Notes: generated by a model from the sequence alone, not told the origin. 64,000 nt of DNA from Hymenobacter gummosus (GCF_003970915.1 NZ_RXOF01000003.1:186001-250000); one strand, 5' to 3'. Counted from the stretch's first letter, positions 8,244 to 16,470 are shown. Translations and numbers: made by a program.

Positions 8244-9119
8244 CTACCGGCGCATCGTCTTCTCGATCATGTCCCACATATCGGACGTCAGCAGCTCCAG
8301 CTTGTTGAACTCGCCGGCGCCGTTGAGCCACTCCCCACCGTCGATGGTCACCACTTCACCGTTGATGTAGCTGGCAAAGTCGGAGACGAGGAAGGCGGCC
8401 AGGTTGGCCAGCTCCTGGTGCGAGCCGACGCGCTTCAAGGGCACTGAGGCGGCCGGGTCAAGCTTGGAGGCCAGCGGCTCCGGGAAGAGGCGGCTCCAGG
8501 CGCCCTCCGTCGGGAACGGCCCGGGGGCAATGGCCACCGAGCGGATGCCGTACTTGGCCCACTCCACGGCCAGGGAGCGGGTCAGGGCCAGCACGCCGGC
8601 CTTGGCCGTGGCCGAGGGCACCACGAAGGCCGAGCCCACCGAGGCGTAGGTGGTGACGATGTTCAGGATGGTGCCGGGCTGCTGCTGGGCTATCCAGTGC
8701 TTGCCCAGGGCCAGCGTGCAGTTGTAGCTGCCCTTCAGCACGATGTCCACGATGACGTCGAAGGCCTTGTTCGACAGCCGCTCGGTGGGGCTGATGAAGT
8801 TGCCGGCGGCGTTGTTGACCAGGATATCCACCCGGCCAAATTCCTCCACGGTGCGCTGCAGCAGCTTTTCCACCTCATCGTACTTGCGCACGTCGCACTG
8901 CACGGCCAGCACCTTGCCGTGGGTCTGCTCACGCAGCTCGTTGGCGGTGGTTTCCAGCACGTCGAGCTTGCGGGAGCTAATGACCACGTTGGCCCCGAGC
9001 TGCAGGAAGTAGGTGGTCATGGCGCGGCCCAGGCCGGTGCCGCCGCCGGTGACGATGATGGTTTTGCCGGCGAGGGCGCCGTCGCGCAGCATGGGTTGGG
9101 CGTAGGGAGCAGTGGACAT
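8244..9119 (-). CDS. SDR oxidoreductase, 2,4-dienoyl-CoA reductase-like
   Basis: 291 residues from the ATG giving MSTAPYAQPML. The Rossmann fold has the cofactor motif TGGGTGLGRAM and NNAAGN. Where classical SDRs have YxxxK the sequence reads PSATAKAGV, so Ser replaces the catalytic Tyr while Lys stays. This is the pattern of 2,4-dienoyl-CoA reductases, which reduce dienoyl-CoA with NADPH in unsaturated fatty acid beta-oxidation. Flanking motifs RSLAVEWAKYGIR and IAPGPFPTEGAW also fit that family, and IDGGEWLNGAGEF closes the substrate pocket. It is not part of a visible beta-oxidation operon. A trans-enoyl reductase is the main alternative. Confidence 0.85.
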   Translation of the reverse strand: MSTAPYAQPMLRDGALAGKTIIVTGGGTGLGRAMTTYFLQLGANVVISSRKLDVLETTANELREQTHGKVLAVQCDVRKYDEVEKLLQRTVEEFGRVDILVNNAAGNFISPTERLSNKAFDVIVDIVLKGSYNCTLALGKHWIAQQQPGTILNIVTTYASVGSAFVVPSATAKAGVLALTRSLAVEWAKYGIRSVAIAPGPFPTEGAWSRLFPEPLASKLDPAASVPLKRVGSHQELANLAAFLVSDFASYINGEVVTIDGGEWLNGAGEFNKLELLTSDMWDMIEKTMRR

Positions 9120-9259
9120 CAGTGGTTCGGGGGTTGAGGTGGGAAATGCGGTGACGCAAGAACGGCATTTACCGGAAATTGTATGCATGCCGCATACTTT
9201 TCCGGCCGTGCCGCCGGAATATTACCGATTGTTTGGTCGCGGCCCCGCTTCTTTGCCCT

Positions 9260-10084
9260 ATGAATGCCACTTCCATTGCCGTCCTGGGCTGCGGCTGGCT
9301 GGGTTTGCCCCTGGCCCGCACCCTGGCCGCCGCCGGCCACGCCGTAGCCGGCAGCACCACCACGCCCGCCAAGCTGCCCGCCCTCGAAGCCGCCGGCCTG
9401 CGCCCTCACCTGCTCCAGCTCGGCGGGGCCACTGCGGCCGACGCAGCCCCGCTGCTGGCCGGCGCCGAGGTGCTGGTGGTGAGCGTGCCACCCTTCCGCG
9501 CCGCTACCGACCGCAGTGCCTACGCCGCCCTGCAGCCCGTAGCCGAGGCGCTGACCGCCCACGAAACGCTGCGCCGGGTGGTGTTCATCAGCTCCACCGG
9601 CGTGTACCCCGACGAGCCGCGGCTGATGCTGGAAACCGACGCCGTAGCCACTGCCGAAGCCGAAAACCACCTGCTGCGGGCCGAGTGGCTGTTCAGCCAG
9701 CCCGGCCGGCCCTGGCAAGCCACCGTGCTGCGCCTGGGCGGCCTGATGGGCCCGGGCCGCCCACCCGGCCGCTTCCTGGCCGGCCGCACCGATGTTGCGC
9801 AGCCGCAGGCCCCCGTCAACATGCTGCACCTCGACGACGCCGTGGGCGTTATCCGGGCCGTTATCGAGCAAGACGTCTGGGGCCCGACGCTGAACGTGTG
9901 CGCCGCTCAACACCCTTCGCGCTGGCAGTTTTACGAGGCTGCTACCACCCTGCTCGGTCTACCCGCCCCGCAGTTTCGGGAAGACGGCCGCGGCGGTAAG
10001 CGCATCAGCACCGCGCGGCTGCGCGCCGTTGTGCAGTACCGGTTTCAGCACGACGACCCGCTGGCGGCCCTGGCCCATTGCTAA
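9260..10084 (+). CDS. NAD(P)-binding SDR-like protein (YeeZ type)
   Basis: 274 residues from ATG 9260 (MNATSIAVLGCGWLGLPL). The N-terminal GCGWLGxPLA motif is the dinucleotide-binding loop of the atypical SDR subgroup annotated as YeeZ or epimerase-like. Further motifs are VVSVPPF, FISSTGVYPDE (active-site S and Y region) and LRLGGLMGPGR, then NMLHLDDAVGVI as in extended SDRs. The C-terminus covers a substrate lobe of about 60 residues. The substrate is unknown; members act on nucleotide sugars or are uncharacterised. It is divergent from the SDR at 8244 across a 140-base gap. The stop codon sits at the start of a palindromic element. Confidence 0.82.
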   Translation: MNATSIAVLGCGWLGLPLARTLAAAGHAVAGSTTTPAKLPALEAAGLRPHLLQLGGATAADAAPLLAGAEVLVVSVPPFRAATDRSAYAALQPVAEALTAHETLRRVVFISSTGVYPDEPRLMLETDAVATAEAENHLLRAEWLFSQPGRPWQATVLRLGGLMGPGRPPGRFLAGRTDVAQPQAPVNMLHLDDAVGVIRAVIEQDVWGPTLNVCAAQHPSRWQFYEAATTLLGLPAPQFREDGRGGKRISTARLRAVVQYRFQHDDPLAALAHC

Positions 10085-10214
10085 GTGGCATAAGCTTTAG
10101 CTTGTGCTGGCGCGGTACGCGCCAATCCGGGCCCGCGCTGTCAGCTAGGCCGCCCAACGGCGCATCTCCATCTTGCAGCCTCTGGCTGCAGCACAAGCTA
10201 AAGCTTATGCCACT
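10084..10214. repeat. nested palindromic element, family B
   Basis: The perfect 25-bp outer arms (10084-10108 and 10190-10214) have the core GGCATAAGCTTTAGCTTG. Inner hairpins are GGCGCG/CGCGCC (about 10108-10122) and GCAGCC/GGCTGC (about 10176-10190). The left arm starts on the last base of the upstream stop codon, and the right arm ends about 30 bases before the next gene's promoter box. Confidence 0.88.
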
Positions 10215-10242
10215 GGCAGGCGGCAAGCATGGTCACCTGCCG

Positions 10243-10250
10243 TACCTTTG
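10243..10250 (+). promoter_or_regulatory. Bacteroidota -7 box TACCTTTG
   Basis: TACCTTTG matches the TAnnTTTG consensus and lies 5 bases before the GTG at 10256. This implies a nearly leaderless transcript and argues against the in-frame ATG at 10229, which would be upstream of the transcript. Confidence 0.6.
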
Positions 10251-10255
10251 CCCGC

Positions 10256-11506
10256 GTGAAAGACCTGCTGACTGCCGACGTGGCCGTGCTGGGCGGCGGG
10301 GCCGCCGGCTTTTTCGGGGCCATTGCCTGCGCCGAGGCCAACCCGCGGCTGAGCGTGGTGCTGCTCGAAAAAACTACCAAGCTGCTGAGCAAGGTCCGCG
10401 TATCGGGCGGGGGCCGCTGCAACGTGACGCACCACTGCTACGAGCCTGTGGAACTGGCCCGGCACTACCCCCGCGGCGGCAAGCAGCTGCAGGAGCCATT
10501 CCGGCAGTTCGGCGCCCCGGATACGGTGCGCTGGTTTGAAGCCCGCGGCGTCAAGCTCAAGACCGAGCCCGACGGCCGCATGTTTCCCGTTACCGATTCC
10601 AGCGAAACCATTGCCCAGGCCCTGGAGGATGCCGCCCGCCGCGCCGGCGTGCGGGTACTGACGGGCACCGCGGCCGAGCACATCGAGCCCGGGCCCGAGG
10701 GCGGCTTCCGCATGGCACTCAGCGGGGCGCAGGCCCCGGCCCGGGAGCTGCGGGCAGCCAAGCTGCTGGTGGCCACCGGCGGCAACCCCAAATCCAGCGC
10801 CTACGACTGGCTGCGCCGCCTGGGCCACGGCATTCAGGAGCCGGTACCGTCCCTGTTTACCTTCAACGTGCCCAACTCCCCGCTCAAGGAGCTGATGGGC
10901 GTGAGCGTGGCGCACGCACGGGTGGTGCTGGCCGGCGAAAAGCTGGAGTACGAAGGCCCGCTGCTGGTCACGCACTGGGGCGTAAGCGGCCCGGCCGTGC
11001 TCAAACTCTCCGCCTGGGGCGCCCGCCGCCTGCACGAGCTGCAGTACACTGGTACGGCCCTCATCAGCTGGCTGCCCACCCAGCAGGAGGAGCCGCTGCG
11101 CCAGTGGCTGCACCAGTTCCGCGCCGAGCACGGCAAGAAGACCGTGCTGGCCAACCCGCTCTTCGGCCTGCCGCAGCGGCTGTGGCGCACCCTGGTGGAG
11201 CAGGCCGGCATCGGCAATGAAACGCGCTGGAGTGAGCTGGCCGGCAAGCTGCAGAACCGCCTCATCGAGCTGCTGCTGCGCATGCCCCTGCAGGTGCGCG
11301 GCAAAACCACTTTCAAGGAGGAATTCGTGACCTGCGGCGGCATTCCGCTGGCCGAGGTGGACATGAAGACTATGCAGAGCCGCCGCGTGCCCGGCCTGTA
11401 TTTCGCCGGCGAGGTGCTGGATATCGACGGCATCACCGGCGGCTTCAACTTCCAGGCCGCCTGGACCACGGGCTACCTCGCCGGGCGGGCAATGGCGGGT
11501 GTTTAG
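10256..11506 (+). CDS. FAD-dependent oxidoreductase, HI0933/BaiN-like
   Basis: 416 residues from GTG 10256, chosen because a TACCTTTG promoter box lies between it and the earlier ATG. The FAD-binding fold is clear: VAVLGGGAAGFFGAI (GxGxxG), then EKTTKLLSKVRVSGGGRCNVTH, the hallmark of the HI0933 flavoprotein family. ATGGNPKSSAYDWLRRLGH and the C-terminal GLYFAGEVLDIDGITGGFN complete the FAD site. Full length for the family. Characterised members reduce carbon-carbon double bonds (BaiN acts on bile acid intermediates); the physiological substrate here is unknown. No operon partner is visible; the next gene converges with its stop 2 bases away. Confidence 0.92.
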   Translation: MKDLLTADVAVLGGGAAGFFGAIACAEANPRLSVVLLEKTTKLLSKVRVSGGGRCNVTHHCYEPVELARHYPRGGKQLQEPFRQFGAPDTVRWFEARGVKLKTEPDGRMFPVTDSSETIAQALEDAARRAGVRVLTGTAAEHIEPGPEGGFRMALSGAQAPARELRAAKLLVATGGNPKSSAYDWLRRLGHGIQEPVPSLFTFNVPNSPLKELMGVSVAHARVVLAGEKLEYEGPLLVTHWGVSGPAVLKLSAWGARRLHELQYTGTALISWLPTQQEEPLRQWLHQFRAEHGKKTVLANPLFGLPQRLWRTLVEQAGIGNETRWSELAGKLQNRLIELLLRMPLQVRGKTTFKEEFVTCGGIPLAEVDMKTMQSRRVPGLYFAGEVLDIDGITGGFNFQAAWTTGYLAGRAMAGV

Positions 11507-11508
11507 CC

Positions 11509-12012
11509 CTACCGGCTTTGCTGCCTGCGGGCGGGCAGTTGCTGCATCCGCTCAACCATCGGCGCACCATAGCCCAGGATGGCGTCGTGGTGGTCCAGGT
11601 ACAACATCCACTCAAAATGCTTGTCCAGCAGGCCTATTCGGGTGCACCGTATTTCGTCGAGCAGGGCCAGGATGGCAGTTGCCGAGCCTTGGTACCACCA
11701 AAGCTTCTGCCGTTCGTTCCGCACGTCGTCGACGAACACAAAGCAGCTAGCGGTGCCGCAGATCAACTCCGCTACCTGCGCAGCCGGCTGCGTGTAATCG
11801 TAGGCCAGCTCGGCCGTGGGCTGTTTCACCGGGTACTGTTCCCATAGCCACGCGCGCTGCGCTATCGGGCCGCCCGTCTCGCCGAAAGTAAGCCGCATCC
11901 GCTTTTCCACCGCCGGCCACTCCGTCAGCCCCAGCGGCCGGAACTGCTCCGGCGTCAAGCCTAATTCCTGCCGCACCCGTTCGATTTCCCGTCGAATATC
12001 AGTCCACATCAT
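11509..12012 (-). CDS. hypothetical protein, possibly DUF6756
   Basis: 167 residues, starting MMWTDIRREIERVRQELGL; the second ATG (12009) is equally possible. No signal peptide or membrane helix. Notable patterns are PIAQRAWLWEQY, ASCFVFVDDVRNERQKLWWY and the C-terminal HFEWMLYLDHHDAILGYG. This HHD-containing ending resembles, from memory, a small family listed as DUF6756, but I cannot confirm it. The acidic, aromatic-rich composition and monocistronic setting recall SMI1-like immunity proteins; no toxin gene is adjacent. Its stop abuts the flavoprotein stop with only a 2-base gap. Confidence 0.7.
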   Translation of the reverse strand: MMWTDIRREIERVRQELGLTPEQFRPLGLTEWPAVEKRMRLTFGETGGPIAQRAWLWEQYPVKQPTAELAYDYTQPAAQVAELICGTASCFVFVDDVRNERQKLWWYQGSATAILALLDEIRCTRIGLLDKHFEWMLYLDHHDAILGYGAPMVERMQQLPARRQQSR

Positions 12013-12108
12013 AGGTTATCATACTGCACCGGCCGCAACCTTCTACCGGCCCCGGCAGTAAAGTATGCTATTCCATCCTGATTCATTCCACACAACCTTC
12101 CAAACACC

Positions 12109-12576
12109 ATGGCCAGCGAAAACACTGCCCTCAAGACCGTCCTGAACGAACTGGTAGAAACTCTGAAAGACGGCGAGCGGGGCTACTCCGAAGCTCTGAC
12201 CGACGTGAAAGACACCGACCTGAAGGACATCTTCAAGAAATACGCCCTGCAGCGCGACGGCTACCTCACGGAGCTGGAAAACGCCATGCACAACCTGAAT
12301 CTGCACCCCGAGGAGTCGAAGGAAAGCAAGACCGACAGCATCGTGGGTACCGCGCACCGCGCCTGGATCAACATCAAAGCCGTGGTGACCGGCAACGACC
12401 GGCACGCCATCTTGGCTGAGTGCGAGCGGGGCGAAGACTACGCCAAGAAAGCCTACGAAAAAGCCTCGCAGGCCCAGGGCATTCCGTCCGACATCAAAGC
12501 CATCATCGACAAGCAGTTCTCGGGCATCAAAGAAGCTCACGACACCATCCGCAACCTGCGCGACTCGTCGAAATAA
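12109..12576 (+). CDS. PA2169/DUF2383 four-helix-bundle protein
   Basis: 155 residues, all helical, with no signal peptide. The opening ALKTVLNELVETLKDGERGY and the second repeat ILAECERGEDYAKKAY form the two halves of a ferritin-like bundle, the DUF2383 (PA2169 family) pattern. Metal ligand residues common in ferritins (E..H) are not obvious, so a structural or stress role is likelier than catalysis. Family members are often stress-induced in Bacteroidota. The coding sequence is less GC-rich than its surroundings. Its TAA lies inside the left arm of a 59-bp inverted repeat. Confidence 0.85.
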   Translation: MASENTALKTVLNELVETLKDGERGYSEALTDVKDTDLKDIFKKYALQRDGYLTELENAMHNLNLHPEESKESKTDSIVGTAHRAWINIKAVVTGNDRHAILAECERGEDYAKKAYEKASQAQGIPSDIKAIIDKQFSGIKEAHDTIRNLRDSSK

Positions 12577-12822
12577 ATCACGGATTCGGGCGGATTTGAC
12601 GGATTGCACGGATTTCGTGGACGATTAATCAGAACGCCTGATTCCAGCCTTTCGGCTTATTTGGATTTCGTAGGCGGATACGTTCCGCCGGCCACGCAAG
12701 CCGACAAACAAGAAGGCCACCTCACTGAGGTGGCCTTCTTGTTTTCAGGTATCAGAGCTTCTGGATTAATCGTCCACGAAATCCGTGCAATCCGTCAAAT
12801 CCGCCCGAATCCGTGGTTTATT
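12572..12822. repeat. long inverted repeat, family D, spanning two convergent gene ends
   Basis: The 59-bp arms (12572-12630 and 12764-12822) pair with a single mismatch; the core is CGGATTTGACGGATTGCACG. Both flanking genes end inside the arms: TAA at 12574-12576 on the plus strand and TAA complementary to 12818-12820 on the minus strand, each within AATAAA. The 133-bp loop holds a bidirectional terminator. This GGATT-rich repeat type is dispersed in Bacteroidota genomes. Confidence 0.92.
12706..12745. terminator. bidirectional terminator in the family D element
   Basis: CAAGAAGGCCACCTC pairs with GAGGTGGCCTTCTTG around a 3-4 base loop, with A-rich sequence before and TTTT after. It can therefore stop transcription from both converging genes. 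Confidence 0.88.
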
Positions 12823-14743
12823 CGTCGAAGCCGCCCTCGTTCCGGTCGCGGCGGGGCTTGTAGCCGCCTTCGCTGTCGCGCCGGCCGCCGTAGCTGCCCC
12901 CGCCGCGGTTGCCGCCGTAGCCGCCCTCGCGGCGCTGGTAGCCGCCTTCCCGGTCGCCGCCGCGGTAGCCACCGCCACCGTAGCCGCCCTCGCGGCGCTG
13001 GCCGCCGCCGTAGCCGCCGCGGTTGTAGCCACCTTCGCGGTTACCGCCGCCGTAGCCGCCTTCGCGGCGCTGGTAGCCACCCTCGCGGGGGCCACCGAAA
13101 CCGCCGGTGCGGCGCGGACGACGCTCTTCGCCTTCAGCACCTTCGGCCCCGGCTTCGCGCTGGGTAGCCAGGCTGAACGATACCGGGCGGCCGTACAGCG
13201 AGGTGCGGCCCAGCTGCTCCACAATCTCCTGCACGTTCTCGTTGGGCACTTCCACGAAGCTGAACTTGTCGTACAGCTCGATGTCGCCGACGCGGCCCGG
13301 GGCGATGCTGGAGGACGACACAATCAGGTCGACCAGGTCGCGCGGGTGCAGGCGGTCCTTCTTGCCCATGGTCACGAACAGGCGGGTGTACCCTTCGCGG
13401 GGCGTGCCTTTGGCCCGGTCCGATTCCAGGGCCTTTTCGGCCTGCTTGGTTTCCTTCATCACCATCTTGAGCAGGGCGGCGGCAATGTCCAGCGACGTTA
13501 CCTCTTCTTCCTGGTCGATCAGGCGCTGCACGCGGCCGATGTACTTGTCCAGGTTGCCCTTCTCGATGACTTCCTTGATCTGGCCGAGCAGCACGGTGGT
13601 TTTCACCTCCGACACGTCTTCGAAGGACGGAATGCGCTCCTGCTTAATCTGCGCCTTGGTGAAGCGCATGATGTCGCGCAGCTTGTAGATGTCGCGGCCC
13701 GACACGAAGGTGAAGGCCTTGCCCGACTTGCCGGCGCGGCCGGTGCGGCCGATGCGGTGCACGTAGTACTCCTCGTCGGCGGGCAGGTCGTAGTTTACCA
13801 CCGCTTCCACGCTGTCCACGTCGATGCCGCGGGCGGCTACGTCGGTGGCCACGAGGATTTCCAGGGTGCCTTTGCGGAACTTGTCAAGCGTGTTCTGGCG
13901 GGCCTGCTGGCTCATGTCGCCGTGCAGGCCGTCGGCGAAGTAGCCGCGGGCCTGCAGGTCCGACACGATGTCGTCGACCATGCGCTTGGTGTTGGCAAAC
14001 ACGATAACCGACTTGAGCGAGTACATGTCGATTACGCGCGACAGCACATCCTTTTTCTGCGGGCCGCGCACCTCGTAGTACATCTGCTCGATGTTCGAGA
14101 CGGTCATCTCCTGGTGGTTGACCTTCACGATCTGCGGGTCGCGCTGATACTTCTTGGTCAGCTCCATGATGGGCTTGCTCATGGTCGCCGAGAAGAACAC
14201 CGTCTGGCGCTCCTCCGGCATCTGCGACAGCACCGTTTCGATGTCGTCGCGGAAGCCCATGTCGAGCATTTCGTCCGCCTCGTCGAGGATGATCATCTTG
14301 CACTGGTCCAGCTTGAGCGTCCCGCGCTCCAGGTGGTCCATTACGCGGCCGGGGGTACCGATAACCACCTGCACGCCGCGCTCCAGGGCCTTAAACTGCC
14401 GGTCGTACGACGAGCCGCCGTAAATCGGCACGGTCGAGAGGCCGCGCTTGTACTTGCCGAGCTTTTGGATTTCGCCGGATACCTGCACCGCCAGCTCGCG
14501 GGTGGGGCAGAGCACGAGCACCTGCACCTCGCGGGAATCGGTATCGAGCTTTTCGATGGCGGGAATGCTGAAGGCGGCCGTTTTGCCGGTGCCCGTCTGG
14601 GCCTGGCCGATTACGTCTTTGCCTTCGAGCAGCACGGGAATGGCGGCCGTCTGGATGGGCGAGGCTTCCTCGAAACCCATATCCGTGATGGCGCGCTGCA
14701 GCTCTTGCGAGAGCGGCAGCTCTTCAAATTTTACTTTCTCCAT
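12818..14743 (-). CDS. DEAD-box RNA helicase with RGG-rich tail (DeaD/CsdA-like)
   Basis: 641 residues from ATG 14743 (MEKVKFEELPL). All DEAD-box motifs are present: Q motif ASPIQTAAIP, AQTGTGKTAA, PTRELAVQ, ILDEADEMLDMGF, FFSATM, HGDMSQ, VATDVAARGID and HRIGRTGRAG. After the helicase core a DbpA-type RNA-binding domain is visible (RLFVTMGKKDRLHPRDLV ... GRPVSF, about residues 455-535). The last 100 residues are Gly/Arg/Tyr repeats (GGYQRREGGYGG type), a disordered RNA-binding tail. This ATP-dependent helicase unwinds structured RNA in ribosome assembly and mRNA decay, particularly in the cold. The promoter box about 175 bases upstream implies a long leader, and a cold-shock protein gene lies next door on the same strand. 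Its stop codon lies in a repeat arm. Confidence 0.95.
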   Translation of the reverse strand: MEKVKFEELPLSQELQRAITDMGFEEASPIQTAAIPVLLEGKDVIGQAQTGTGKTAAFSIPAIEKLDTDSREVQVLVLCPTRELAVQVSGEIQKLGKYKRGLSTVPIYGGSSYDRQFKALERGVQVVIGTPGRVMDHLERGTLKLDQCKMIILDEADEMLDMGFRDDIETVLSQMPEERQTVFFSATMSKPIMELTKKYQRDPQIVKVNHQEMTVSNIEQMYYEVRGPQKKDVLSRVIDMYSLKSVIVFANTKRMVDDIVSDLQARGYFADGLHGDMSQQARQNTLDKFRKGTLEILVATDVAARGIDVDSVEAVVNYDLPADEEYYVHRIGRTGRAGKSGKAFTFVSGRDIYKLRDIMRFTKAQIKQERIPSFEDVSEVKTTVLLGQIKEVIEKGNLDKYIGRVQRLIDQEEEVTSLDIAAALLKMVMKETKQAEKALESDRAKGTPREGYTRLFVTMGKKDRLHPRDLVDLIVSSSSIAPGRVGDIELYDKFSFVEVPNENVQEIVEQLGRTSLYGRPVSFSLATQREAGAEGAEGEERRPRRTGGFGGPREGGYQRREGGYGGGNREGGYNRGGYGGGQRREGGYGGGGYRGGDREGGYQRREGGYGGNRGGGSYGGRRDSEGGYKPRRDRNEGGFDE

Positions 14744-14917
14744 TGGTCTTGTAGGGAGTGGACAGAACAGCAATCGGAAACCAGCGCGTTCCTTTCCCTA
14801 CGCAACACGACAGGACAACGGACGACGACAGCAGACAGACTCTCTTTTTCTTGAGGCAAGCGGCAGACAACACTAACCGCCACGGCCGGGACGCGGACCG
14901 ATTTGCAATTGCGGGTG

Positions 14918-14925
14918 CAAAGATA
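14918..14925 (-). promoter_or_regulatory. -7 box for the DEAD-box helicase, long leader
   Basis: The minus strand reads TATCTTTG, an exact TAnnTTTG match. Transcription from here would give an untranslated leader of about 170 bases before ATG 14743, as often seen for cold-inducible helicases. I could not place the -33 TTG confidently. Confidence 0.5.
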
Positions 14926-15090
14926 CGGAAAATATAGCCGAAAAGCGAGGTAGTATAGTAATCTTCCGTCGCCGTGCCTCCGGCGGCCCGGGCAGCGTGT
15001 GCCCGCAGCGGCCGCGGCTCCATGGGCCGCATCAGTGCCCCTGCCGGACGCACGGCGGCCGGCATTAGTTCCACCGGTACGCGGCCCGCC

Positions 15091-15130
15091 AAAACAAAGC
15101 GGCCCGCCTCAGGGGAGGCGGGCCGCTTTG
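15091..15130 (-). terminator. Rho-independent terminator of the cold-shock gene
   Basis: CAAAGCGGCCCGCCTC pairs with GAGGCGGGCCGCTTTG with a 4-base loop. On the minus strand it is followed by TTTTGG, so it terminates transcription from 15162-15353. Confidence 0.85.
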
Positions 15131-15161
15131 GTGACGGTATATCCGTTGCAGGCAGCGCGAA

Positions 15162-15353
15162 CTAGGCGCGGCGTACTTGCACGGCATTCAGTCCTTTGCG
15201 GCCTTCGGCCACTTCGAACTGCACTTTGTCATTCTCGCGGATTTCGTCGATCAGACCGGTTACGTGGACGAAGATGTCCTGGCCAGTCGCGTCGTTTTTG
15301 ATGAAACCGAAGCCCTTGGTTTCATTGAAGAATTTTACCGTTCCTGTCTGCAT
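15162..15353 (-). CDS. cold-shock protein (CspA family)
   Basis: 63 residues from the ATG giving MQTGTVKFFNETKGFGFI. The single OB-fold has both RNA-binding motifs: KGFGFI (RNP1) and DIFVHVTG (RNP2). It binds single-stranded RNA and melts secondary structure at low temperature. A -7 box near 15471-15479 gives a leader of about 110 bases, typical of cold-regulated csp mRNAs. The bases just before the ATG read CACCTCCTTACC on the mRNA, identical instead of complementary to the 16S rRNA 3' end. It shares strand and neighbourhood with the DEAD-box helicase but has its own terminator. Confidence 0.96.
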   Translation of the reverse strand: MQTGTVKFFNETKGFGFIKNDATGQDIFVHVTGLIDEIRENDKVQFEVAEGRKGLNAVQVRRA

Positions 15354-15470
15354 GGTAAGGAGGTGATGAAGAAAAAAATTTAAGCCAAACCGCACCAGAA
15401 CCCTGCGAAAACAACCGGCAAATACCCGAATGCATCACAGTGAAACGGAAGCATTTTATCTTAAACGCCG

Positions 15471-15479
15471 GTAAATATA
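15471..15479 (-). promoter_or_regulatory. -7 box for the cold-shock gene
   Basis: The minus strand reads TATATTTAC, a near match to TAnnTTTG, about 118 bases upstream of the start codon. The leader between is AT-rich with a run of seven U just before the coding start region. Confidence 0.45.
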
Positions 15480-15601
15480 GTCGGAATTCTCTCCGGTAAA
15501 AGAAAATCTTGCGCGGGGGTGCAACCCGGCTACATATTGCCCCTGGGGCCGGCAGGCCTTATTTTCGGCGTTACAATTCGTTAGCTCCCACCCTTGCAGC
15601 C

Positions 15602-16300
15602 ATGACTTTCGAGGAAATCTTTGCCCAATTGCGCGCCCTGGGCAGCGAACAGACCCGCGCTATTTACCTGCGCCACGGCTTCGGCACCAATACTTTCGGA
15701 GTGAGCTACGCCCACCTGGGCCAGCTGAAAAAGCAGCTGGTGGGCCGCGGCAAAGACAAAGCCCACGCCCACCACGTAGCCCAGCAGCTCTGGCAGAGCG
15801 GCAATTTCGACGCGCGCACCCTGGCTACTATGGTGGCCGATGCCCAGCAGCTCACGCCCGCCGAAGCCGAAGCCTGGGCCGCCGACGTGCGCAACCACAG
15901 CCTGGCCGACGCGCTGGCGGGCCTGGTAGCCGGCACGGGCTTCGCCTGGGCGCAGGCCGAGGCCTGGATGCAGGCCCCCGACGAGTACCGGCAGCGCCTG
16001 GGCTACGCCCTGCTCAGCCGCCTGGCCCAGCAGGACGCTACCGCACCGGATGCAGTATTTGAGCCGTACATCGTCCGCATTGAGCAGCAGCTTCAGCAGG
16101 CCCCGAACCGGGCTAAGGAAGGTATGAACGGGGCCCTGCTGGCCCTGGGCGGCCGCAGCGAAGCCCTGCGCCGGCGCGTGGAAGAAGCCGCCGACCGCAT
16201 CGGCCCCGTCAGCATCGACCACGGCGACACGGCCTGCCAGACGCCAGCCATCCGGCCCTACCTGGCGAAAATGTGGGCCCGCAAGACGGTAAAGGCCTAG
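15602..16300 (+). CDS. DNA alkylation repair protein (AlkD-like HEAT glycosylase)
   Basis: 232 residues from ATG 15602 (MTFEEIFAQLRALGSEQTR). It is an all-helical HEAT-like solenoid. The signature YLRHGFGTNTFGVSYAHL and the C-terminal VSIDHGDTACQTPAIRPYL match the AlkD superfamily branch common in Bacteroidota. AlkD enzymes excise N3- and N7-alkylated purines without base flipping. Whether this branch has glycosylase activity or only DNA binding is not settled by sequence. The catalytic Asp/Trp set of AlkD cannot be placed with confidence. It is monocistronic, followed by a strong terminator. Confidence 0.85.
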   Translation: MTFEEIFAQLRALGSEQTRAIYLRHGFGTNTFGVSYAHLGQLKKQLVGRGKDKAHAHHVAQQLWQSGNFDARTLATMVADAQQLTPAEAEAWAADVRNHSLADALAGLVAGTGFAWAQAEAWMQAPDEYRQRLGYALLSRLAQQDATAPDAVFEPYIVRIEQQLQQAPNRAKEGMNGALLALGGRSEALRRRVEEAADRIGPVSIDHGDTACQTPAIRPYLAKMWARKTVKA

Positions 16301-16319
16301 CCGCTGGCTCCCAAAACCG

Positions 16320-16354
16320 AAAAAGGCGCGAAGCTGAGCTTCGCGCCTTTTTCT
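16320..16354 (+). terminator. Rho-independent terminator after the AlkD-like gene
   Basis: AAAAAGGCGCGAAGC pairs with GCTTCGCGCCTTTTT with a TGA loop and flanking A and T runs. It could work in both directions. Confidence 0.9.
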
Positions 16355-16470
16355 ATGTGCCTGCTGGCCGGCGAATCAGGCGGCCAGCCGTGGCTAATAG
16401 CAGGGTACTAACCCTGCCAGGAACCGCCCGGCAGCTACTCTCGTCCTGATACTGGCTACTAATTACCTAC

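Noticed and set aside
15356-15367. Shine-Dalgarno AGGAGG before the cold-shock gene
   Set aside because: AGGAGG is on the plus strand while the gene is on the minus strand; the mRNA carries the complement.
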